Source: Ophiostoma sp. CBS 140.51 (lineage: Eukaryota > Ascomycota > Sordariomycetes > Ophiostomatales > Ophiostomataceae). From it: a stretch of DNA of 64,000 nucleotides. Each line of letters begins with the position of its first letter. Position 1 is the first letter of the stretch. Below the pieces are notes generated by a model that was not told the origin of the DNA, made no database searches, and saw nothing but the letters and a program-made list of their open reading frames with translations. The stretch lies in assembly GCA_029298735.1 (NCBI GenBank), contig JANSLP010000054.1, forward strand, positions 62,001 through 126,000, given 5' to 3'. Shown piece by piece: positions 10,400 through 21,166 of the stretch. The position numbers were made by a program, and so were the translations under genes.

Positions 10400-10421
10400 C
10401 GGAATTTTCCCCTGAATTCCG
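10400..10421. promoter_or_regulatory. Inverted repeat CGG-N16-CCG
   Basis: The half-sites CGGAATT (10400-10406) and AATTCCG (10415-10421) are exact reverse complements. Inverted CGG triplets are the classical target layout of dimeric Zn2Cys6 regulators. Binding by the adjacent gene product is inference. Confidence 0.55.
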
Positions 10422-10447
10422 GGGCTGTGCCATTGGCCTAAGCCCTG

Positions 10448-10470
10448 CCGGAATTTATCATAAATTCCGG
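10448..10470. promoter_or_regulatory. Perfect 23-bp palindrome with CGG-N15-CCG
   Basis: The 11-base arm CCGGAATTTAT is followed by one base and its exact reverse complement. Both ends carry CGG/CCG triplets, and the arms share CGGAATT with the inverted repeat about 50 bases upstream. It lies about 300 bases before the Zn2Cys6 gene. Confidence 0.65.
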
Positions 10471-10764
10471 CCTACTTATAAACCTTTGTCATCCTGCATC
10501 CTGTTTGACGTCTCCTCGTTTTATGCTGCCATTGCGATTTCGTTTCATTTCTTTTTCATTTCTTTTGCTTTTTTATTGTTTCTTTCTTCGTGGATACCTA
10601 TGAAACGAGCTGAAAATTCCATACGAACAAATACGAACAACAGAAACATTCCACGGAATACTCTGTACTGAAGACAACCGGAGTTTCTCTGTGCACCAAA
10701 ATTCACCGGCTCACTCTGTTGAGTCCACACAACTGGACACACCCACTCGTCTACTCCTCCACAC

Positions 10765-13038
10765 ATGGAACGCACACGAGCTGCCCGCAGTGCCAAATGG
10801 GGCGAGGCATGTGCGCCGTGTGCCTCGGCCAAGACGCGCTGCATTCGCAATCGCGAGGAACCAGGCGCCAGCTGTGACCGCTGCCAGAGTCTGGGCAAGG
10901 ACTGTTTTGGGCAGGTGCAGAAGCCGCGCAAGAAGCGGCAGGCAAGACCCTCAAGAACGGCCCAGCTGGAGGAGCGCCTCAACAACTTGATTCAGGCCAT
11001 GTCCTCGTCGGGGTCTGCACGAAGCGATATTGCCGCGGCGGCTGCCATACTCTCTGCCAGCAGTACGACTGGTACAAGTGGTACAACTGGTACAACTGGT
11101 ACAACAGCCACCACAGTCTCTGACACCACCAACACGTCTCAGCGGCAGTCCTCCCCACCCTCCTCACCCTCCTCACCCGAACCTGACCATGACGACACCG
11201 GCTTCGGTCTTCCTCAACGGTTTGGCGCACCACCAATCTCGCCGCACTGCACATGTCGAGTCCCCGTCTCCAGAGCTGACCTTGTGCCCGTCGAGTCAGA
11301 TGAAGTGCTCCTAAACATATTCATCAACCAGCTCTCGGCTAAGTTTCCCTTTTTCATTGTCCCGCCGGGCACAACGGTCCAGCAGATGATTGACACGCGG
11401 CCGTTCCTCATGAAGGTCATCCGCATGGTCTCGTCAGTCCGGTACCTGCGGTCGATGTGGGGCCAGAGCCGGGCCGTCATCAAGCACATTAGCGAGGCCA
11501 TGCTGGTGCGCTCCGAGCGGTCCATGGACTTGCTGCAGGGCATCATTGTCTTTTTGGGTTTTTACCATTACTTTTGCATGAGCCATGCACACTTTAATAA
11601 CCTGGCCCACTTGGCTTTGAGTTTGGTGGGCGACATGGGCTTGAGTGCGCCGCCACGGCCGGCTAACCACCGAGAGGGGGCAGAGGGCACTGCCGGCGGT
11701 CAGTCGCGGATTGTGCCCCGGCACGCGCGCCAAGTCGTGACGCACACTTCTGACGAGGCGCCCGCGCAAAGAACCAACGAGGAGCGCCGTGCCCTCCTGG
11801 GTGTGTGGTACATCAACTCGAATGCCGGGTCCATTGTCAAGCAACTGGGGGGCACACGCTACACAAAGTACATTGACCAGTGTGTCAATGAGCTCGAGCA
11901 GGCGGCCGAGTACAAGTCGGACCAGCTCGTTGTCGAGCTCATTCGCGTCCAGAACCTGGCCGAGACCATTTTCCATTTTCACAACCGCGACCAGCTGCTC
12001 GACGACCTGCCGGGTGTGCCCCGTTTGTCACCGATTGTGTACTTGGAAGCACTGCAGGCCGAGCTCGACCGGTTGAGGGCTGCCTTGCCGCAACATCTCC
12101 GCAGCAACCCACTCCTCACCTGCCATTACAACAGTGCCCGCCTATCCCTCTTTGTCCCGCTCTTGGCCGAAGAGTGCTACCTGGCCGATGCCAGCCTGGG
12201 CCCCATGGACCTATTTACGCGCTTCACCGAAGCCCTCAAAACGTGGTTCGCCGACTGGCTCACCATCCCCGTGTGCTCTTACTTTTATCTCCCCCAGTCG
12301 GCATCGTCCATGCTCGTCCACGCGTCCCGCCATCTTGTCCAGTGGGCCCGTCTGGCCGGGCCCAGTGCCGTCCGGCTGTCGTCAACGGCGGCCAATTGCT
12401 GCCCTCTGCTGGCCTCGACTGCCTCGCTTTCGTCTGGGTCCACACCTTCCACACCTTCTAGGTCGTCCCCGTCCTCGGAACCCTATGTGCCCCGCCCACG
12501 CTTCCCCACGTTCATGGGCATCCCTTCTTGCCCAACTCTCGACGTCCCGAAACGGCCTACGGCCGTGTCGGACGCTGTCACCGTCGCCGCCCAGGACACC
12601 ATTGACATGCTCCGCGCCGCCATCTATGCCGAGCCGGACTTGCGGTTGGACATTCTGGGCATCGCTGCCGCCCTCGTCGCCCGCTTCGAGTCCGCCAAGG
12701 TCGAGATTACGGCGGCCCAGGGCGGCGTCTGGAAGAACGATACGTGGGACGCCGCCGGTGACCAGCTGCGCATGAAGCGGTTCAAGATTGAGGAGTGGGT
12801 GGAGTCGGCCACGGCGGCGGGTGTCGACGAGAATGTGCCGCTCAACTTTAGTCCGCCGCCGGGTGAGCAGCCTGTTTCGGATATCAACAATATCAACAAC
12901 AGCACCACCAACAACAACTGGAAGTGGCCGACGGACTTGGCAGACGGCGGGGCAAACCTTGATTTCGGGACACTGCTGGACTCAAACAACGACTGGAACA
13001 CGGACTGGAACGCCCAGGGCATGTCGCTGGACGGCTAG
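10765..13038 (+). CDS. Zn2Cys6 fungal transcription factor
   Basis: A single exon of 757 residues. The zinc cluster has C16, C19, C26, C37, C40 and C47, an exact CX2CX6CX10CX2CX6C pattern. It is followed by a basic linker (KPRKKRQARPSR) and a short coiled coil (TAQLEERLNNLIQAMSS) that would dimerise the protein. A Thr/Gly microrepeat (about 100-115) and a Ser/Pro-rich stretch come next. The central part (about 170-640) is helical like the fungal regulatory middle homology region, without a motif naming a pathway. The C-terminus is Asn/Asp/Trp-rich and acidic, a likely activation region. The target pathway is unknown. Self-regulation through the upstream CGG palindromes is plausible. Confidence 0.88.
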   Translation: MERTRAARSAKWGEACAPCASAKTRCIRNREEPGASCDRCQSLGKDCFGQVQKPRKKRQARPSRTAQLEERLNNLIQAMSSSGSARSDIAAAAAILSASSTTGTSGTTGTTGTTATTVSDTTNTSQRQSSPPSSPSSPEPDHDDTGFGLPQRFGAPPISPHCTCRVPVSRADLVPVESDEVLLNIFINQLSAKFPFFIVPPGTTVQQMIDTRPFLMKVIRMVSSVRYLRSMWGQSRAVIKHISEAMLVRSERSMDLLQGIIVFLGFYHYFCMSHAHFNNLAHLALSLVGDMGLSAPPRPANHREGAEGTAGGQSRIVPRHARQVVTHTSDEAPAQRTNEERRALLGVWYINSNAGSIVKQLGGTRYTKYIDQCVNELEQAAEYKSDQLVVELIRVQNLAETIFHFHNRDQLLDDLPGVPRLSPIVYLEALQAELDRLRAALPQHLRSNPLLTCHYNSARLSLFVPLLAEECYLADASLGPMDLFTRFTEALKTWFADWLTIPVCSYFYLPQSASSMLVHASRHLVQWARLAGPSAVRLSSTAANCCPLLASTASLSSGSTPSTPSRSSPSSEPYVPRPRFPTFMGIPSCPTLDVPKRPTAVSDAVTVAAQDTIDMLRAAIYAEPDLRLDILGIAAALVARFESAKVEITAAQGGVWKNDTWDAAGDQLRMKRFKIEEWVESATAAGVDENVPLNFSPPPGEQPVSDINNINNSTTNNNWKWPTDLADGGANLDFGTLLDSNNDWNTDWNAQGMSLDG
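11066..11106. repeat. Short tandem repeat (GGTACAAC-type) in the Zn2Cys6 gene
   Basis: Repeated 12-base units around CTGGTACAA encode the Thr-Gly-Thr-Thr run following the dimerisation helix. Confidence 0.8.
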
Positions 13039-13891
13039 ACTGTTGGGGAGCGGAAACTCTTCTCTGCCGCTTTATTTGTATATTTGTACTTGCTTTTCGA
13101 TACGTTAAATACCATGACGCCGCATCATTGACAGACAACTGGATTGTTCTTTCCTCTTTAATACAAATCATCAAACATCGTCCAGGAAGGTGCTTTTTGT
13201 TGGCGTCGGGACACTCTTTCCTCGGGGGTGTGAGAGCACCCATACTCTTGCCCAGTCATGTGACCTCTAGTCCGTCACGCACACATTGCTATAGTGTTTT
13301 GAGGACACTCTCCTATTGACGAAACTCATCGAAATTTCCGTAGAAATAAAAACAGTTGTAAACATCGAATGGGATGTCGTGTGCAGTTCAAAGAAGAGTT
13401 GGAAACTAAACTCAATTTGGCGGTCTTCAGACCAGTGCATTTGCGGCGCATGAGAAAGGGCATTTAAAGTGCTTGCAGGCACTTTACGCGTTGTGGGGCC
13501 AGGCACAAAGGGCCACCAAAAGCGGGAGGCTCCAGCGCCGCGAGACAAGCAAGGGCCCACGCGTGGAAAACGCGTCTGAGGAGAAATCTTAAGAGAAAAC
13601 GTGCAACGTCAACGTCAACGTCAACTCACACTGAAGACTGAAGGAAGACGACGACGAACATTCACGACGAACAAGTAACAGCACGACTCACGACCACGAA
13701 CACGAACTGCACTTTGCTGCGTATCCGACGAGCGACCATTCTCCTGCGAAAGCGCGTCCTACAGCGACCTCACGAAAACGCGGCGAACCACGACGGCGAC
13801 ATCGAAGCTCTACGACAACTACTACGACTCACGGTCGCGACGACAGAGCTGCTCTCTACCTTATTCCTCTCCCTCCTCCCTCACAATCACA
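13039..13891 (+). promoter_or_regulatory. 3' region of the regulator gene and leader of the centrin gene
   Basis: No coding sequence is supported. A 22-base tract of CAACGT units lies at 13604-13625, and the leader beyond it is rich in CACGAC/ACGAAC words up to the ATG at 13892. Confidence 0.5.
13604..13625. repeat. CAACGT hexamer repeat in the centrin leader
   Basis: Three CAACGT units plus a partial CAAC, about 270 bases upstream of the start codon. Confidence 0.85.
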
Positions 13892-14551
13892 ATGATGGCC
13901 TCCCGGACCGCCGGCAAGGAACCGGCCTACCAGCAGCCGTCGCGTGACGAGTTTCACCGTTTGACGGAAGATCAACGGAATCAAATCACGGAGGCGGTAA
14001 GTACACACTCCGAGTATTCTAATTAGCTCCTCGCTGACATTTTAGTTTACCGTCTTCGACGCCGACAAGGACGCTCGCATCGACTACCACGAGTTCCGCT
14101 TCAGCCTCCGCGCCCTCGGCTTTGACCTGCCCAAACAAGAGACGTTCCCCTACCTCACCAAGTTCGCTCAGCCGCCCGCCGCCTGGCCCCGCGAAAAGGA
14201 GTGCGCACCCATCTGGCGCGAGTTTACGCTGCCCGTGTTCCAGGGCATTGCCGGCAAACTGATGGCGGAGCGGGACCCGGATGCCGAGTGCCGACGGGCG
14301 TATCGACTGTTTGACACGGACGGCAAGGGCGTCATTACCGTTGAGGACCTACGGCGGGTGATGAAGGAGATTGGGCAGTCGATGGAGGAGACGGAGCTCG
14401 CGGCCATGATTCGAGAGTTTGATGCAGAGGGCAAAGGGTAAGTCCGCATGTGCTTGGCAAAAGCATTTTCAGAGCGACTGCTAACGTAACGAACAGCGGC
14501 GTCAACGAGGAAGAGTTTGTCAAGATCATGATGGCCAAACGGCAAGCATAG
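13892..14551 (+). CDS. CDC31: Centrin/Cdc31-type EF-hand protein
   Basis: Three exons, 13892-13996, 14046-14437 and 14497-14551, give 183 residues. The introns are 49 and 60 bases, both with GTAAG donors. EF-hand 1 has the loop DADKDARIDYHE (40-51). The second EF-hand is replaced by a degenerate segment (FAQPPAAWPREKECAPIWRE). EF-hand 3 is DTDGKGVITVED, and EF-hand 4, restored by splicing, is DAEGKGGVNEEE. Helices such as LRRVMKEIGQSMEETELAAM match centrins. Fungal Cdc31 acts in spindle pole body duplication and also with Sac3 at the nuclear pore. Loss of the second site is common in fungal centrins. Either of two adjacent ATGs could start translation. A calmodulin-like protein is the alternative but fits less well. 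Confidence 0.82.
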
Positions 14552-17500
14552 GGACGGATATTCCCGAACGACGCAGAACGATGGGAAGGAAGAGGCTATG
14601 GTGGAATGGAGATACGACATGGCATGTACAAGCAAAAGCAAATTGGCAAACTGGAGAGACACGGCCAAGTGGACGTGTGTTATTTTTGTTTTCTCATTTC
14701 ATTTTTGTGTTTTTTACTTTCTCTGTTTTACTCTCTCACTGCTTCATATTTGGTACGTCGAGTTGGTGTTTTTTACGTTGCTTTTCTTGCATTTTTTTAT
14801 CAATTTCAGAATACCCAGCTACAAATGGACTACGATTTTCTTTGACTCCCGTGGTATCTCCATACATACCCGCCTTGTATCGGCCAGTCCCTTTTTACTT
14901 TCTTCTTTCCTTTTTCTGCCTCTCTTTTCGTCTTATTTCTCTTGGCCTGCATCTCCCGAATGCTACTTGGTTGGCCTCCCTGGGCGTTCACACTTGCAAC
15001 AAGAGCGTAAGACGTCTTGATTGGTAGCCATCACGCAAGGATCACGTATCACATTTGCTGTCTGGTGGCTGCACGATAACAAATCTTCGTATGATTGCGT
15101 GTTTTCAGTCTGAGGTGTGTGTGCTCCTGTGTGCCTGTGTGCCTCCTTGTTGTTTAGCCGATCCCTAGCCATCATTGATCTGCAAGATTTACAAGTTACA
15201 TACGGCCGGGCAAAGTAGGTGTGGTCGAGTGTAAGTCGGCAGTCTTCCCACCAGGCTTCTCTGAAACTATGTCAGACTACGTGCTTCAAGGTACAGCCGT
15301 CCTCACTTCCATCCATGTCTTTGTGCCGTGATTCATGCATCCTCTTTCCCAATTCTTTCCGTTATCTAATCTGTCTCTGTTCTCTCCCTCCAAAGACTGG
15401 CTGTGAACCAAATTCGCCGTTCCGGTGGCCGTGCCAAGACCGCCTGGGCTTCGGGAAAAAAGCAGAGAAGCCTATTGGAGCAGACTGCCGAAACGGCCAA
15501 CGCATACAACAGTACCAACACGTAATTGCCAGTCTTTACCATTCTCTTTTCACGACTTTGTTCCCCTTATTCCCTTAGTCGTTGTTGGCCGGTTCCGAAG
15601 ACTTGACTCTCGGGATCAATTTCCGTTGCAAGGACAATGTTCGGCTGAAGTCGGGAGGTGCCCAGGTGAGCAGGCTTCGAAAAGAAAGATAACGGAGGAG
15701 TTAGGCAGCACGCACCAAAACGCACGTTTTATGTGAGATGGAGGCGCGGGTCCTGCACTTGCAGGACTGCAGGTCTTGAGAGGCGTCTTGGGTGGGTTGC
15801 GCCTAGACCCAGCCCATGTTTTCTTTCCCTTTCCCTGTTCCTGATACACGGCAGAGCGACCGGCGTATTACGAGTTGTGTGCCGGTGCCCACACCGGCGT
15901 GCGTAGTTGTGCCCATTTTTCATGGAGTTTTGTTCTTGTTTGTTCTCTGGCGTCTGGGGCCCGTCTGTTTCTGTAAACACAAACTTTCAGAAATTTCTTT
16001 TCATTTTTGCCTCATTTTTGCAAAGAGTCATAGCAGACATGGCGAGAAATGAGGTGCGTGCAACAACTTGGGTTACAGAGAGTGTGTGCTGGCTTTTTTG
16101 CCCCGGCCTGGTACGGTTAGCGGCCGAAGGGAAGTGGGAAAGGGTAGACAGGTACGGAGGGCGGCGAGAGGAAAACGGAAGGCGGACAGAGGCGGAGGCA
16201 CGCGGAACAACGTTGAAGGTAATTAGGTGCCACTCTTTGTGGAAAACTCGTCCACTCAAAGAGGCTACCACACCCATGGAAGTCGCATTTTGTGGGGAAA
16301 CGCTGGGAACGGAGTGGGACGCTAGTAGGGTTGCGTGCATGGCAATTGAAAGGGAAGGAAGGTGCAAGACGTGAAAGATGTGAGACGTGCTCCTATTTGT
16401 TCCGATATGTTTTCGTGTTTCCCCCCCAAAAGGGGGTACTTGCGCAACTACTGACCGACACGCAGTGCCACAAGTATCCACGCTATCTCGGACGGTCTGT
16501 GATGGTCCATGTACTGTACATTGGTGCCCCAGTCTATTTTTCACCTGGTGACGAAGCAAAAAGGAACAGAAGCAGTACGGAGACAAAAAGAAGAAAAAAG
16601 GAAAGCAAAGCCCAAGAAATACTCGTCGAGACGTGGAGAAAGGCAGAAAAGAGAAAAACGAGAGGAGATAGCCAGATCGACAAGACGGCAAGTTGTTGTC
16701 CGTGGTATCTCTCGGCTGGCTGCCACCGATATCAAAATCAGGAACAGCCAGAAAGTCGAGAAGACGTCAGTATCTGACAAGTAAACATCGAGATTGTCAC
16801 CGCCTTCTTCCCCTGGCTACATTGAGCCGGGTCAAGAATGTTGCTCTGCAGTTTAGCAGTGCTCCGTAGTTTCCCCGACATGCGAATTCAATATCCTCAG
16901 GCTTGAATTTGTGCCATGTATCATGTATCGTATTGCCTCTACAACGACCCTCGTACTCGAGCTTCGGATATTTCTTCATCCTACTATTTTCGGCACATAT
17001 TTTTATCATTTTTGCAAGTCACGATGGTCTCTGACTGGGTTACAACACATTCCACAAAACTCGTGTCTTCGTTGTCTCTTTTTTGGCTTGCTGTTTTTGC
17101 GGTCAGGTCCTCACGGACCCAGGGGTAATGCATCACATGTGCAAAATTCCGCCATTCGTTATTTCGTCAATTCGTTTTAATTTTGCAAAAAGAAATCTCT
17201 GCACCGCTTTTTTCTTCTCGTTGCTCACCTGGCCATCTGCCGCTGTGTTTTGCCATTTTCCAGACTTTTCTATGACTGGCATCTGCTATTTTCAGCCATT
17301 CAGCTCCACAAGGCGCCCCAAAACGACCAAAACTTCAAGGTCACGATGGGGTGTGCGTGTGGGGTTGGTGCGTCTTTGCGCAGGTCCAGTGAGTACGTAC
17401 AGGTCGTCCAGGTGGTCCATTGGAGCCTGGGTCTTGCTGGGTCCAGGTGGTGGACTTTGGTGGCGGTGGATGACTTGGGTTCCTGGGGAGATGCCTGTAT

Positions 17501-20340
17501 TTACGTAAGGCCGCCTCTCCCTGGGGAAAGGCTCGGGAAAGGTCGGAACCGCCCAGCACTGAACAACACTGAAACAGCAGAATAGGCAAGTCCATGAGCA
17601 GGCGGTGGGGATTTACTGGAACTTACAACTGCAGGCAATCCTATCAGGGCAGTTCTTACTCGTCCGGGTGGGCTCTGTGGGCTATCGTGGGGAATGGGCC
17701 ACAGAAAACCACAAAAAGTTCTGGGCCTGGACAGACCACAGACTCTGATTTTCCTTGTGCGTTTTCTTCCCTTTTCTTCCCCTTCCTTGCTGTTTTCGGC
17801 TGGGTCTCCCCATCGCGAAAGCAAGTGGCTATCGTGCATCATCAGTGGGGCTGAAAGAGTCAACAGACGACAGGGGAACCAAGGGGAGGGACAAGGGGGG
17901 CGTGTAAATTGTGAGCTAGTTCCTAGCAAGCGGCCTCTTTTTTGACAACAGTTGTGTCCTGTCGTGCTGTCTTCGGTGTATTGTTCTGTCGTTGACTCGC
18001 AGGCACAGATTTCAGTTACAAAGTTTCTTTGATTTTTTTGGTTGCTTCCCAAGCTTCTATGTTTCTTGTCTCCTCATCTTATTAGCTGGCTGAATTCGCC
18101 AAGACGACAACCGTTGTGACAGATGTGTTGTTGACAGGTGCATGTGCCTCCGGTTTGCGGTTGCACAATCATTGGCAGACCAGACATTCCAAAATATCAC
18201 AGATAGCCGTTACAGATAACCACAAAATTTTCACTGTAAATCTGTGCCGCTTCCGTGTACACTCCGTATGCGCTCCGTGTGTCTCCCGTATGCTTCTCTT
18301 CGTTGTTACTGAGGACGAAGTACGGTGTGTGTGAATATGGAGTCCTCATGCAGGTCTGCGAGATTGGCCTTGAGTTATCCCCCGACTTGTTCCTATCTTT
18401 TGATTTCTCGGGCAAACTTTTAGACCTTTTAGCTATGTGCACAGCCCGGAAAGTGGTCGAAAACTTTCAACATCCTTGCTTGGCGTTCTTGAAAGAATGA
18501 CCGACGAAGTAGACAAAACTGACAGGAAATAGACACGAGAACAGTAGACGGAACAGAAGGACAAAATACGTGCAAATCACAGCACAGGGAATTGGTTATC
18601 CTTTGCCCCCTGGCTGACCTGGCTGACCGAATGCCCACCAAGAGCCACCCAATGACTTGCCCCAATGGCCTAGCCAGGGCCCATTTCCACCCCAGCCAGC
18701 AGGTCACAACAGCCGTCCTTGTCCTGGCGTCCCCCAGACTTTTTCTCGTAGATGCTCTCGCCCGTACCTTCGCCGAGCCAATACACCTAAGGCTGAGTGC
18801 ACACCCCCCTCCCCTCAATTTTTGGCTGTCTCTTCTCCAACTTGCCAAGGTAGGGGCAAAGGGGGTGTCATCAATTGTTCACGGCTCAAGACACAGTTTG
18901 GAATACCGATTGAGTTGGCTGTAACAGTATTTGTTTTCTATTCAAGTCCTACACCATTGCGTAGATAGCACCAAGCTGCAGAAATTCAATCTCCAAAATT
19001 CCAGATTTTCTGGAAAATCGTTCAAGAAAAATCACAGTGGCGATCACAGGCGTTAATGCGTGCAAGGAGTGTGTCAAGATTTCAACGACGTGGTCTTGGC
19101 GGCCTCTGATTTGCTGCTGCACAGTGGTCACGCTTCTTGGTGACATCAAAAAACATGGGCCACATCGGGAGCCAAGAACGATTGACTTTGACGACGACCC
19201 TCTCGAGCCTCTCTACCTCTCTCGAATTTCAATTACTTCTCTTTGTCCATTTGCCCCTCGGACGGCCGCCCCTCCATGACGATATCAAAATACACAGTAG
19301 AGAGTCTACGAGTCTATCGAGTCCATCAACAATTTGGTCGTAATTGAGTCTGGGTCAATTGGCCAGTTTCGTACCTTTTTTTTCGCAGTGGACCAACGCG
19401 AGGCTGTCGCTGTCTGTTGTTGCTGTTCCATGTCTCAAAGTATATTTTGCTGCAATTACGCACTCTACATGTACACACAGAGACAACGCCATCAATATGT
19501 CATTCTTCCCGCAGGTGGCTGACTGTACAAGGCAATAACCCCCATTCCTCCTCGTAATTTAATAGCAAGCTCACGATGTACCACGATCTCCAAAGCCGCA
19601 TCTGCCCGAATGCCTTCTTGTTTGATTCCTTTTTTCTTCATGTTTCTTATATTTCCTCTTTTACTTGTTCATATTGAGGTTGCTTCCGAAAGCGCATAAA
19701 CTGCACGTACTTGTTCAGTACCCTATTCTCTCCCACAAACCCGGTACTTTTGATGCAACACGCGGCTGCGGAAGACATCGTGAACACCTGCAGCCACGTT
19801 GGCCATCGCCGTAGTCCGTACCGAAAGACAATCCGGAAAGCATCAACAAGGACCAAAGGGGTCAAGACGGACTCAAACGGGCAAACAAGGGGCCCAGACG
19901 CCTCCAAACTACGGCGCTATGCACAGCACGGTGCCGCAGTTGTGGATTAATGTTTGATGTTTTGATTCCTCCTTATTATTATCGTGCTCTTCATTGTTCA
20001 CACACGTTTTGGTGCTTCTGGCTCTCGAGGTGAGCTTTTGGCAGAGCGTTCTTGCTCCGAAAAGTATTCGTGCTCATAGTCGCCCCCCGGGTTCTTCCTC
20101 CCTGGGTTAGGCTGACCCCAGCTTTTTGTAGTCATTTTGGTGCTATTTGGTTCTTTTGGTGCTGTTGGGTGTCGTTGGTTCTTTCTTCTCTTAGCATTTA
20201 GCTGCACTTTTACGTCGTAGGTACGAACGGATCTTCGCATGGGCGGGAAGTCACCAAAAAAAGCAGGGAAAACGTGTGCTTCGACAGAGGAAGGTGCGGA
20301 CCAAAGGGGGGCGTGTCGTTAGTCAAGCCTCAAGCCAGTT
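14552..20340. other. Gene-poor 5.8-kb tract with no supported coding sequence
   Basis: All frames were examined. The open frames here (for example 15987-16691 minus and 16039-16374 plus) lack family resemblance, and many lack an ATG. The best exon-like piece is 15397-15525 (plus), which follows a good CTAAT branch and AAAG acceptor but has no workable first exon. The tract may hold regulatory DNA for PEPCK, or non-coding transcripts. No transposon features, terminal repeats or tRNA were recognised. Confidence 0.5.
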
Positions 20341-21166
20341 AGTATAAAGCCGGACTAAGCTCCAGTTCTGTTGCCCACACGATCGTTCTTTCCTCGACAC
20401 TCGACAATCTGAACAGTCACAAAGTCAAAGATCACTTTCCAATCTACAAGAGCGACCAACAGCCATTCTGTTGTTGCACTCTTTGTATCCTCATCTTACC
20501 TCCTGCCCAAACTGCTTGTTGCCTTCTGCAACTTGTGATCAACAAATCTCCATCTTTCTGCTTCTTTTCTGCTCTGCAAACTCTCTTCTTCTCTCCACTC
20601 TCCACTCTCTTGCTCGCTTCCTGCAAGGTTCTCCATCCTTTTCGACTTCCGTCCTCATCTTTCTCTTCGTTTTGAAGCCATCCCTGCCACTAACACGGCA
20701 CTAAGATACGACGCTGCTGTGCTTTTCCACGCCCTGCTGCCTCGATATCCATTCATTCTTCTTTCTTTCTCTTCTTTCTACTCTTGAGCTTCTGCCCTTG
20801 CGCGTGTGCTCTCCCCCGCCCCCCTCTCCGTTGCCTATCTGCGATTTTCGCCTTCCCTCGCTACGCCCTAAACAGTCAAGAGTCTCCCGCTACGGCCCCT
20901 TAGAGCGTCTCCATCACATCTCTCAACTTGTCTTTTTTTCTTTTTTGAGACCCCCCCCCCTACCGCTTCTCTCCCTCCTCTACCTTCTCCTCCCTGTCCC
21001 GTTATCCACCCCTTCGAAACCCAGTTGCCGAAGAACGAAAACAGAAAACACACACAAGAAAACATCACTTAGCCGACCCGAACTTATCTCGCCGTCGTCT
21101 CTACTCCACGAATCCCGTGTTCTCACGTCAGAAGCTCGTTGCTCGTTCATATATATATCAACCACC
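20341..21166 (+). promoter_or_regulatory. TATA element and long ATG-free leader of PEPCK
   Basis: AGTATAAAGC at 20341-20350 is a good TATA box. From there to the start codon at 21167 I find no ATG on the plus strand, and the sequence is strongly pyrimidine-rich. A GGGGGGCGTG run lies just upstream (about 20306), of the kind bound by C2H2 carbon regulators. An unspliced 5' UTR of about 0.8 kb is the simplest reading. Confidence 0.6.

Larger units (their letters stand above)
9858..10764. promoter_or_regulatory. Divergent promoter between the SnoaL-like gene and the Zn2Cys6 gene
   Basis: The main features are two inverted CGG half-site pairs at 10400-10421 and 10448-10470. A CCAAT box in reverse (ATTGG, about 10432) lies between them. 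A reading frame without an ATG (10013-10225, minus) ends in VVISDDDDGI and is discussed as a finding. The last 250 bases before 10765 are T-rich and then mixed leader. Confidence 0.6.

Noticed and set aside
16039..16374. A 111-codon plus-strand ATG frame (MARNEVRATTWV...)
   Set aside because: No motif, signal or homologue is recognised. Its length is within chance expectation for this base composition.
15987..16691. A 234-codon minus-strand open frame in the gene desert
   Set aside because: It has no ATG at its start, a Phe/Ser-rich low-complexity N-terminus, no family resemblance, and equally open frames on the opposite strand.
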